Shown here: in pieces, positions 43,930 through 52,883 of the stretch
Layout: each line of letters begins with the position of its first letter
Position numbering within the stretch: position 1 is the stretch's first letter
Assembly (NCBI GenBank): GCA_001599595.1
Contig: BCHH01000004.1
Coordinates: forward strand, 689,905-753,904
Length of the DNA: 64,000 nt
Direction: 5' to 3'
DNA from: Beverwykella pulmonaria
Lineage: Eukaryota > Ascomycota > Dothideomycetes > Pleosporales > Melanommataceae
Position numbers and translations under genes: made by a program
The notes under the pieces: model-generated
The model's database searches: none
The model's input: the letters and a program-made list of their open reading frames with translations, nothing else
What the model was told of the DNA's origin: nothing

Positions 43930-45195
43930 ATGGCGTCGTCGCAAAACAGCACTGCTGCTGGTACGTCGTCTCTCTTTGTCTCGTCGAGTCCCTCTCCAAT
44001 TCGTTCGTCTGCAGCTCCCTCATCAACCCCGGCCTCGTCGCCCGCGCCGTCGCCAACACCGACACCTTCGTTAACACCCTCTTCAGCGACTCCTCTCCCG
44101 TCGTCCCAGCAGCCGAGCTCGTCGGTCATCGTTCAGCCATCCTCCTCACTGATTCCCTCTTCCAACACCCCGATCCCGTCGTCGGCTGCTCCCGCCCCAT
44201 CATCCTCCGCTGCTCCAGCACCAATATCGACCGTCATCGCATCTTCACGCCCTCCTTCGACCATAGTATTCACAAGCTATGTCACCCCCACCCCAACGGT
44301 GTCGGGTGAAATAGTCACTCCGTCCGTTGTCATCGTAACCGTCGCCATATCGCCTTCTGCAGATCCAGCAAACTCAAATGCAGTCACCTCAGGACCCGCG
44401 TCGTCGACTACGGCCCCCCCAGGGCTTGCAAATGTCAACTCGCCCAAGAGCACGGGAGGCCTAGGAACTGGTGGGAAGACGGCCATTGCGGTAGTGGTCC
44501 CCGTTGTGGTGGTGGCTTTGCTAGTCCTTGCCGGCATCCTCTTGTGGAGAAAACGCAAGCAGCGGAAGAGCGCAGAAGAGGCGCGGAGAAAGGAGGTGGA
44601 AGAGTATGGCTTCAACCCCAACCACGACCCCACGCTGCCTGCTGTCGCCATGCAGTCGGAGATGGCCGAGGACCAGAGCGGCTACAGAGGGTGGGGCAAC
44701 ACCACCAACAGCTCGAACCGCAAGGCCTCTACAACGCTCAACAGCGGCATGGCGTACTCGGACAGCAACAGCAATCCCGGAGGCTACCAGAGCCCAGGCT
44801 CGCCAACTGCAGCCGGATCCGATGGACACTCGGTTGACCCATTGGTAAATGGACGAAGAGAAACGCTCGACTCAGAAGGCATTGGTGCTCTCGGCGCCGC
44901 TCCCGCCGCGGGTCAGAACCAGGCAGGCGTTCACCGAGGGCCCTCCAATGCCTCTTCGTCCTATTCTGCGGCGGCACATTCCGACAACTCTGGCGACTAT
45001 CCCATACCACTGAACAACCCGCAAGACTACTACGACAACAACGCCTACTATGCACCCAATCCCTACGATAACAACGGTTACGGCAACGGTGGTCAGCCGG
45101 TCATACGAGACGTGTCTGCAAGACGGAATACGAGAATCGAGAACCCCACAGTTTTCCCTCAACAAGGCAACTCCGGCATTGCACAGAATTTTTAG
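43930..45195 (+). CDS. Mid2-like single-pass surface sensor protein
   Basis: A single exon of 421 residues. The first 180 residues are extremely Ser/Pro/Thr/Ala-rich, as in O-mannosylated wall-stress sensors. A transmembrane helix at about 185-207 (AIAVVVPVVVVALLVLAGILLW) is followed by a basic stop-transfer RKRKQRK. The cytoplasmic tail is Asn/Gly/Ser/Tyr-rich with DYYDNNAYY-type repeats. This is the Mid2/WSC-like layout, but no WSC cysteine domain is present, and no N-terminal signal peptide can be seen from the ATG at 43930. Either an upstream exon is missing from this model or the protein inserts without a cleaved signal. The probable role is sensing cell-wall stress. Confidence 0.75.
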   Translation: MASSQNSTAAGTSSLFVSSSPSPIRSSAAPSSTPASSPAPSPTPTPSLTPSSATPLPSSQQPSSSVIVQPSSSLIPSSNTPIPSSAAPAPSSSAAPAPISTVIASSRPPSTIVFTSYVTPTPTVSGEIVTPSVVIVTVAISPSADPANSNAVTSGPASSTTAPPGLANVNSPKSTGGLGTGGKTAIAVVVPVVVVALLVLAGILLWRKRKQRKSAEEARRKEVEEYGFNPNHDPTLPAVAMQSEMAEDQSGYRGWGNTTNSSNRKASTTLNSGMAYSDSNSNPGGYQSPGSPTAAGSDGHSVDPLVNGRRETLDSEGIGALGAAPAAGQNQAGVHRGPSNASSSYSAAAHSDNSGDYPIPLNNPQDYYDNNAYYAPNPYDNNGYGNGGQPVIRDVSARRNTRIENPTVFPQQGNSGIAQNF

Positions 45196-47336
45196 CGTGC
45201 TATGATTTGACATCGTTCTGATTATTGTTTGTACTTGTCCGCATTCACTCTTGTCTCCGATTATTATATATCCAACCGGCGTTCTTTGGGCGGTTTTCTT
45301 CATTCATCTTCTCACTGCATTGTCGGCATGCATCCAAGCCTCTTATTGGTGCTTGCCCCACAGGTCGAATCGGGTGGGACTGAGTTCGTATTCGTACCCA
45401 CACCTGATATCGATTGGCTTATATACGTACAAGTAATCATTACCACTTACACCCAGTTGAAAGTGCGTTCTGGAAGCTCGTTTTCTTTCCTGCATTTTGT
45501 CATCTCGCCATGAGCCCAGCTCGAATGATATTTTCCTTTTGTTTGTCTCTCTGTCACATCACACTTGTGGATGTTGTTCACGCACTCGAAGCTCACGACA
45601 TACTGCTTATGTCGCTGTCATATCATGCACCTGCTGTTATAACCTTTGTAATTTGTGCGCAGTTTTCCTTGCTTCTTTGGGCATGGCAATGTTGCGTTTC
45701 CCATCATTGTTATTTTGTTATCCATTTTTTGTGGCTGTGTTGTGAGCCTTCAAGTAGATTGCGGAATTCGAGCATACCCCGATCGATCGCTTTCTCTCAA
45801 GTTTCCGTTTGTGTTGGGCTTACGCCGTTTGTTGTAGTCTTGGAGCAAGCGCCGGAGGGTGGAGGATACTATGGGTGGCATGAAAGGACGGGACGGGATG
45901 GGATGGGATTGGAAGAGGAAGCTTTGTAAGACATGGGCATGGGACTGAAAGATAGGAATATTGAAGAAATCAAAACAACACGTTGAATCTTTGAAATGTA
46001 TCTCGCGCATACCGCAGCATCAATTTACAACTACTTTATATGTTTGCACAGCAGCACTGCAGACCATTCGTTACTTGATTCATATCTCCACACCACTACG
46101 CCTACGACTTGCAATCTACCACGCATTTTCACAATCTGCACCTATTCACATGCCTCTCGCTCTCGGCCCATGATCGAATCAGATCGATGGGCTTCTTGGC
46201 GCAGTGCCGCGGAGGCCGTTTGTTGGGAGTATCGGCATATCCACTAATTCTAATCTAACGACAAGCCGAGGCTTCCTTCTTCCCATCTTGAACACGTTTT
46301 CTGTTTCCCATTGAGCGTTCTGTACCAGGTTATCGAAGTGTACGTAGATTCGTTCCATGAATGCACCATATCGCTGGACGTCGCCTTTGCGTCAGAATAA
46401 TCGCTTCTCCTGGGCTTTCTAGCATTTCTTGCAGGTTGTCTTCTCATCGTCTGTCTCGTGCTCTTGATAGTTGCGATATCGAGTTATCAGCGTACGATGT
46501 AGAGATTCTCTGAATACAGCTTTATCAAGTCCACATATCGCTTTAGGACTCCTAGCGTGAAAGTAATTGACCATGAAGTCTTATTGATGTCATCTGCATT
46601 CAAGCTACCGGATTTTATTTAGTCCCCATAGCAGTGAGCGTCAAAGAGAAGTTGGCATAGAGAGTTTGATACAGGAAGCTAGTCGAGTGCCAAGTTGGTA
46701 GAGAGAAGGGAGGAAGACCTAATTATATCCTTTCCAGGCTTGGGGACTTGATATTTGTTGCCAAAAATGTACATGGAGATCCAGTTGAAAACAGCGCCAT
46801 CGGGCCCTTCCATCCATCCACATATGGACCAAGTCGACGTTCGTGTTTCGAGCATTGTCGGGGTACCTCTCACAGTACAACTAGTGAACAAAGAGCTAGA
46901 ACGTCTTGACATTGTCTTCGAGGAACTTGACGGTCTTGTCCTCCGCTTCTTTGAACTTCCCTGGCAAACTTCTTGCTGTCCATGACTGGGATTTGTTTTC
47001 TCCTCAGTATCCCCCATCATAGGACCTTCTTTCTCATCGTTTCGTTGATTCTCGCATTGAAGAGTGTTCAGAGCCCTACTCGACGGCTATAGGAAGAGCG
47101 GTGTAACTCCTTGACCTAGCGCGGCTCCCTTCATGCTCGTCTCCCATGTCTCACCGCGCTTTTAACTGAAAGAGTGTTGGTTGAATAGTCTTTTCACGGT
47201 CGATGTAGAACACTGGCTAAAGAATGACGTCGCTCTTCTTCGACTGGGTTCACGCCCGTTCATCCTTTGTCTGGGTGTTCATTTTGCTCGACTCGGCTGG
47301 AGGCTTCAAGTCTTCTGATTTTGACTTCCTGGACCT
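45196..47336. other. Gene-poor region with a possible gene relic
   Basis: About 2.1 kb. The first 700 bp are T-rich and likely the 3' region of the Mid2-like gene; an imperfect GGGAT/GGGAC run lies at about 45888-45912. The possible relic at 46679-47010 is annotated separately. Nothing else was recognised. Confidence 0.45.
46679..47010 (-). pseudogene. Possible degraded or unresolved small gene
   Basis: Coding-like peptide segments occur on the minus strand in more than one frame. One frame reads EAEDKTVKFLEDNVKTF, hits TAG, then another TAG seven codons-scale later. It continues as YCERYPDNARNTNVDLVHMW and then a plausible segment around GPDGAVFNWISMYIFGNKYQ. The upstream start (MMGDTEEK) is in another frame. 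This could be a pseudogene with a frameshift and two stops, or a spliced gene whose intron I could not place. No family was identified. Confidence 0.25.
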
Positions 47337-48593
47337 TTAGATACTGGTCTCCAACGTGCTGGCTTTCGTAGACCTGGCCTTCCCAGATTTTTTCCCTCTC
47401 CCTCCCGGCTTCATATCTTCACTCGTATGATAAATGGCTGCATCTTGGCTTCGAAGACAACCTTGCTCACTGTCCCAATCTCGCACCATCTTCGTACGAT
47501 TCGCATCCCAGGCAACCCACGCTGCAGCCTGGAGGAAGCAATCCGTAACATCATCCAGCTTCTTCAACTCCAGGACGTCAAGTCTCGCGCTCTTCCGCCC
47601 ACCCTTGGCCTTCTCAGCTGCACACAACGCAATCCTCGTAGCCTCGGCGTCTGGGGAGAACGTGAAGTTAATAAGGGTACAAATTCCATGCAGCCCGTCC
47701 CTCAATCTCTTCTCAGACGATGTTACTGTGGAACAAGTCTCAGACGTAAGCCACGACCTCAAAAGCTCAATCTTAGCCTTCTTCTCCGCCCTTCCTCGAC
47801 TCGTTTTTTTTACAGCTGGTCTCTTCTTCGTCTTCATCGTCTCCTCCACTTCGCCCTCTGGACTTACGATCAGCTCATCTTCTACTTCGTTTACCCCCCT
47901 CTTCCCAGTCTCGGCTCGCATGTCCTCGCCGATCCAGAAATTGCCCACACGTTTCGGGTCTACGCCGAATATCTCATAGCCATGGTTTCGAGAATCGGTG
48001 CTTTCAGACTCAGCGCGCAATGCGGTGAGAATAGCCCATAGCATTCCCTCCAGCGTGTTCACTCGCACAGTCCATTGCTGGATCGCCACACCGCCCGAGG
48101 ATCTCCATCGTTGGCGTTCAATCAAGATTATATCTGGCCTGTACGGCAATAAAGTGTGAGATAAGAGCGTGTATGCCGTGGTTGACAGTGCGGATGGCGT
48201 ATACGCATCTTCGGTCTCCTCATTTACCATGGACTCCGTTCCTGTCCTTCTCTTCTCTATTGACTTCCACGCCTCTTCCACGACATCTAACCGGCGCCAA
48301 GAGATGATATTCATTTCTGTGCCCACATATTCCTCATCGCGGCCACCGTCCTGCAGTGTTGAACTTCCGACCTTCACATCTGCAACACAAAAGGCAAGAT
48401 TTTTGATGCCCATGTCGATGCTCAGAATCCGAATGCTCTTTCCTGACCCCGAAGATGTTGGTAATCGAGATACTGTCAAATCCCGGGACAGTCGCGTGAT
48501 CAAGTTTTCTTTCCTTCCACTTGTAGCGGAGCCGATCCGTGTCAGAAGAGCTTGCAACGTCTTGATGGTGAGCGTTGGGGTCTTTGGCGCCAT
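47337..48593 (-). CDS. CCE1: Mitochondrial Holliday-junction resolvase (CCE1/Ydc2 family)
   Basis: A single exon of 418 residues from the ATG at 48593. Residues about 5-45 form a SAP-like helix-turn-helix DNA-binding motif (TLQALLTRIG...KENLITRL). The RNase-H-like resolvase core follows: ILSIDMGIKNLAFC with catalytic Asp about 60, ILIERQRWRSSG with the conserved Glu, and KLDDVTDCFLQAAAWVAWDANR with the acidic C-terminal pair. A long basic insert (around 250-275) separates the last two blocks. Known members cleave four-way junctions in mitochondrial DNA during recombination and segregation. The gene is divergent from the small SERF gene. Confidence 0.92.
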   Translation of the reverse strand: MAPKTPTLTIKTLQALLTRIGSATSGRKENLITRLSRDLTVSRLPTSSGSGKSIRILSIDMGIKNLAFCVADVKVGSSTLQDGGRDEEYVGTEMNIISWRRLDVVEEAWKSIEKRRTGTESMVNEETEDAYTPSALSTTAYTLLSHTLLPYRPDIILIERQRWRSSGGVAIQQWTVRVNTLEGMLWAILTALRAESESTDSRNHGYEIFGVDPKRVGNFWIGEDMRAETGKRGVNEVEDELIVSPEGEVEETMKTKKRPAVKKTSRGRAEKKAKIELLRSWLTSETCSTVTSSEKRLRDGLHGICTLINFTFSPDAEATRIALCAAEKAKGGRKSARLDVLELKKLDDVTDCFLQAAAWVAWDANRTKMVRDWDSEQGCLRSQDAAIYHTSEDMKPGGRGKKSGKARSTKASTLETSI

Positions 48594-49209
48594 GTTGAAA
48601 AGTGGTACATTTATTGATGAACAGGGAACCCCGGAATTTTCAACACAGACCCAAGAAGAACTTCGAAGTTCATGGTTTCACTCGAGGAAGTGTGCATCAA
48701 CTTCGTCAACACCATGCAATGGTAGCGAAAGCTCAACGAGCTATGAACTGACTGTGGCAAGGAGATGGATCTGAAAAAGGCAACCGAACTTGATGTGTTG
48801 GTAAGCAACGATAACAATGCGATGTGTTTCACGGACAAGACGCGTGCTGTGATGAAAAATACGGTTGGAGATTCAACCGCCTCACCGAGTCACATGACAT
48901 CACACCAGGCCTCACACTCCTCTATCAATGTATGGGATAAGATAAATCCAGAAAGAGCTCTTTCACAACAGCAAGCCCAAGATATTGACATCCCAGCTAA
49001 CATTCACATGGAAAGAGCGAACAGTGTGGGATGCTGCTGCTGCGCCACTCCCAGCAAACGGCGCTATTTTTATCTTCCATCACGCTTATTGAACCTCTTC
49101 CACGTTTCTCACCGCAATCTTCAATCACCCCCAGCTTCCCACCAGCTCATCAAAGCACGACTTACACCTCCACACTCAGTCTCTACAGCAAGCAAGCCCC
49201 TCGAGAAAA
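48594..49209. promoter_or_regulatory. Divergent upstream region of CCE1 and the SERF-like gene
   Basis: The 616 bp separate two divergent start codons. No further gene was recognised; it should contain both promoters. Confidence 0.5.
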
Positions 49210-49604
49210 ATGGCTCGCGGCAACCAACGTGACAAGGCTCGCGAGAAGAATCTGAAGAAGCTGGCCGAGCAGGTTCGAAGACCCCCACCCCACCTCCGCC
49301 ACACCGACTTTTATCTTTGCGCATTCTAACGCAACATCTCGAACAGAAAGGCGGAAACCAAGTACGTATATATCGATTTTCATTCATGCTGCCGGGTTTT
49401 GGAGAAGTTGGAAGGGCGTTCTAACGGCTTCCGTGGCAGAAATCGGGCTCTGAACTTGCACGCGCAAAGGAGGACGCGGCGGCCATTATGCGCGCCAAAC
49501 AGGCTGCTGGTAAGCCGATTCCTTAGGCACAGATAGGGGAGAGGGTGGGATGCTGACGTCGTGTGTGCGAAGCCGATGCGAAGAAAAGTGGCGCGGCGAA
49601 ATAG
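49210..49604 (+). CDS. 4F5/SERF family small protein
   Basis: Four exons, 49210-49272, 49347-49361, 49440-49509 and 49573-49604, encode only 59 residues, so open-frame searches miss it. The product begins MARGNQRDKAREKNLKKL, the hallmark of the 4F5/SERF family. It then passes through the 15-nt exon (KGGNQ) to KSGSELARAKEDAAAIMRA and ends in a Lys/Ala tail. The highly basic, disordered protein belongs to a family known to modify protein aggregation and possibly bind nucleic acids. Donor GTTCGA in intron 1 is slightly unusual; the others are standard. Confidence 0.88.
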
Positions 49605-50138
49605 TTGCCCCCGTTACACGGACCGGGAGGGCATCGATGGACGTGGTCTGAGGGGGACTTTTGATTCTTACGGCGATATGGGGGATTGGGATGTGGGAGC
49701 TGCGGGCTTTGGCTTTGGCTTTACGTACTTGACAATACACGATTATGAATTGACTGGCTGTGATGTTTCTAGCTTGCCCAGTGCACTTTTGATGCTCACT
49801 CCTACCTCTTCTCACACTCACTCACAATCAATTTGAGGCTCAAGAGTTGAAATATAGTCTCTCAGAGAGTTTGATTCAAGATTCTATGGTCTTTAAGTTT
49901 TACAACAAAACAACACTACCACGCGTGCACGCCGTGGATGGATTACGGTATAATGCGAACGCCGCCAAAAATACGAAGAGAAAAAAAATATGGTATAAGG
50001 GGGTTATCAAGTCATCCCAGCAAGCATCAAACCCCCCGTGGTCATCATAACCAAAAGAATCTTGCAAAGGAAGCTATTACTATCTTCCGTGAATAGTTGC
50101 GCCGAGCTACAGCTTCACCCTCCACTCGTTGGATAGGC
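49605..50138. other. Convergent 3' region
   Basis: The 534 bp lie between convergent stops of the SERF-like and cupredoxin-like genes. No gene was recognised. Confidence 0.5.
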
Positions 50139-50990
50139 TTAAAATGACCCTGCAAAGCCGCCAAAGTTGTTCACTGCGGCGGCCGCGGGGAAGTCGTTCA
50201 CGCCACACAGACACGAGCATGAGCATGCCTGGCCTGCAGCATTGACGCCCTGGCCCGCGGCGACGGTCGCGGTGGAGGCTGCGGCGGCGCCAGTACCGGT
50301 TGCTCCTGCGCCGCCGGCCAAGACGGTGACAGTGGAGGCTGCGGCTTGGGCACCAGGGCCGACGTTCTGGATTGCGGCAGTGGTCAGCGGCGCGGCGTCG
50401 GTGCCGTTTTTGTTGATAGCGAGTTGCTTGAACGCGGCCATCGTCTTGTCGCCACTGGTCTGGGCATTGATGGAGAAGACCATGCCCTTTCCGCAGTGGA
50501 CGCCGACTTTTTGTTTGCAATAGAACCCTTTCCACTTCGTTAGCTGTCGTTCGAAACGGCTTCAATAGAGAAACGTACAGAGAGGATCCGTCGTCGAGAC
50601 AGTCATGTTCCACGTCACACCCGGCTTTCCATCTGGGTTAGGCATGAATCCCGAGTCCATGCCGCCATCCATCTTGTTGCAGGGCGCGGCGAAGGTTGAC
50701 TGCGTAGCCGTGTGGTTCTTTTGCATGAAGACGAACTCGACCACATCGCCTACTGCTGCAGTGATCGCTTCGGGCGAGTATCCTAATATGGGCGCCATTC
50801 CGGTTGCGACGGGCTTCAGTCCTCCTACAACGACCTGTTTGCTATTAGATGTTGTCGCGGAAAGGCTGGAGCCAGAATCACTTACAGTGTGTGTCATTTG
50901 TCCTGGTGCGGCGGCGGCGGCGGTCATGACCTGCATCATCTGGGCGCCAGCAAGGCTGGCCACCATCGGCAGTGCAGAAATGTACTTCAT
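50139..50990 (-). CDS. Secreted cupredoxin-like (extracellular serine-rich-type) protein
   Basis: Exons 50990-50886, 50834-50579 and 50527-50139 encode 249 residues. A signal peptide (MKYISALPMVASLAGA) is followed by the plastocyanin-like fold common in fungal extracellular serine-rich proteins: HTVVVGGLKP restored by splicing, YSPEAITAAVGDVVEFVF, KNHTATQSTFAAPC, and WFYCKQKVGVHCGKGMVFSI with two Cys-containing strands. The His-Cys pattern is compatible with a blue-copper site, though copper binding is unproven. The C-terminal third is Ala/Gly/Thr-rich and ends ACSCSCLCGVNDF, lacking an evident long hydrophobic GPI signal. It is probably secreted or wall-bound. Confidence 0.86.
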
Positions 50991-51830
50991 TATGACTAGA
51001 TTGGTGTGTGTTGTGTTGTTAAAAGAACGTAAATGCCTGCACTGCAAGCTATGGAGTGAAGTGGACTAAGGGGTGAAGGAGGAAAGGCAAAGACTGAATG
51101 GCTGAGGAACGAGGGCCGGCTCGGGAATAGTATATGAGAACCGGAAAGAAAGAGAGTGGAATGGTTTGACCGGGACCGAATGTTATGAGAGAGGAGACAA
51201 TGTGGGAGTAAAAGTGGTTGTCCAGGGCACTCTTCTGCTTAAATCTACGCATGAAATTGGGTGTCCGATAACGTGCATCGAGACGGAGACACCACGAAAC
51301 ATTGCAGCCCCTCGGCTTGGCAGGTATCCGGGAAAGCTGCAAGCCATGGGCGAAAATGAACTGATTCTACTGAGGCAGACGCGAGCAACCTTGGTTCTGG
51401 CGCCTGGAGTGTCAGAGATGAGTTTGGAGGGTGTCGCGGTAGTGTCTCACGTTACGCCTCGCTTGTGGGCACGGCCTCCAACTGCGCAGCTAAGCTTTAT
51501 TTACGAGTACCAAGCTCTGAGGCACAGGGGGATTTTCGGTGGGCATGCCTGAACGGAGAGGCGAGGAGCGAGCCCGATGCATGAAGACTGAGGGATGTTG
51601 TGTATCGGCCTTAGGATCCGAGGGTAGCTTGATGCACCGGACGGGGGAGTTGTACAACAGAACACCGCGGGAACACGCCTCGTTGCCGCTGATTGGCCCG
51701 CCACACCATCCAACACATGGCGGGCACCGCTGTCTGCACCAACTGACAGGGACGACGGCTGGTGTGTGCCGAGACGGACATATCTTTGATTATTATTTTT
51801 TTCACTGCCTGTCTGCCTCAATGTCCACCA
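50991..51830. other. Spacer between the cupredoxin-like and SMN genes
   Basis: About 0.84 kb with the promoter of the secreted-protein gene and the 3' flank of SMN. Frames at 51166-51552 and 51539-51865 on the plus strand are not conserved as far as I can tell. Confidence 0.5.
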
Positions 51831-52557
51831 TCATTTCTGTCCCTGCCCGGGTTGCGCACTGTTAGAGGCCGCCTGCTGCTGGCCTGCGTGCAATCCTGTG
51901 TAGTAGCCTGCATAGTACCAAGACATCATCAGATTCTTGAGATTCTCATCCTGGACTGGTAGGCCGTTAGAACGTTTCTTGACGATCATGTCTGGGCGTT
52001 TAGCACGGGGGTGACAAGCCGGGTGCGTACCTGAGCCGAGGAGGGCCTGTGGCATTGAGGCGGCGAGCGGCTCTTCATGCTGTGGCGGCAATGGGGTTTC
52101 TGCCGGCTGGTCTTGGTGCCCGGAAGTCGTTGGTTCCTATCCCCCAGTGAGTGATGAGGCTCGAAATAGGACGAAGTCGCCCAGAATAGCTGCCGGGTGA
52201 TTCATACCTCTGCCTGAGCTGTGCCGGCTTCGTCCTGATCCGCATGCGTGGACCTGGTTTCTACTTCTTCTATGAGATCGCCATGCTCTCTGCAAGGGTT
52301 AGGGCTTGTTGCTTGCGTAGGGGATTTGAGTTGTGCCTACTCTGCCAACTGTCTCAATTCCTCCTTGCTCAGCGCGTCTTCTAAACGCTTGCCCTGCGCC
52401 TGAATGCTGTAGTACTTCTGTGCCGACGTTAGCGGCAAGCATATGGTAGGTGGTTTTTGAGACTGACCTTGTACTCGTTCAGCGCCTCGTCCCATGAGTT
52501 GATCAACATGGAATCGTCCCAAGCATTCTGGTCGTCGAGGCTAATCCCAGGTGCCAT
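51831..52557 (-). CDS. SMN1: Survival motor neuron (SMN) family protein
   Basis: Five small exons, 52557-52468, 52417-52341, 52289-52208, 52136-52031 and 51991-51831, encode 171 residues. The N-terminus carries the Gemin2-binding-type motif (WDDSMLINSWDEALNEYK, about 13-30). The C-terminus carries the SMN YG box (LMMSWYYAGYYTGLHAG), the glycine/tyrosine zipper used for self-association. The Tudor domain of animal SMN is absent; the middle is short, acidic and Pro/Gln-rich. SMN proteins help load Sm rings onto spliceosomal snRNAs. The final intron is only 39 bp. The gene shares a 326-bp divergent upstream region with the NOP15 homologue. Confidence 0.88.
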
Positions 52558-52883
52558 CGTGTTGTGGTGAGTTTAAGGTGTTGTATCAATGGAAATGGCT
52601 CGGAAGCTCTGTCAGTGGCGAGGTGGTCGCCTCTTTCTCACACTCGAAGTAGCTTTCTAGGTGCTAGCGAGAGTACAGAATAGGAAAGCCAAGTTCATTT
52701 TCTAATCTCAAGGTTGGAAGTTGAGGCTTCCATTCATCATTCGGCTTGTCCTCGGGCGCATCCGTTAGCGCCGTCGCCAAAAAAAAGTTCGACGCCCGAG
52801 CTCCCTTCCACTCGAACTTTTCCTGCACAGCGACAAGGCAACATTTCAGCTTCACCCCACCACAGCCGACACACACCGTGGCA
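52558..52883. promoter_or_regulatory. Bidirectional promoter region of SMN and NOP15
   Basis: The 326 bp lie between two divergent ATGs of RNP-assembly genes. No conserved box was identified by eye beyond the close spacing. Confidence 0.5.

Noticed and set aside
47427..48041. Two overlapping plus-strand frames of 181-204 codons
   Set aside because: Both are antisense to the CCE1 gene, which has clear catalytic motifs.
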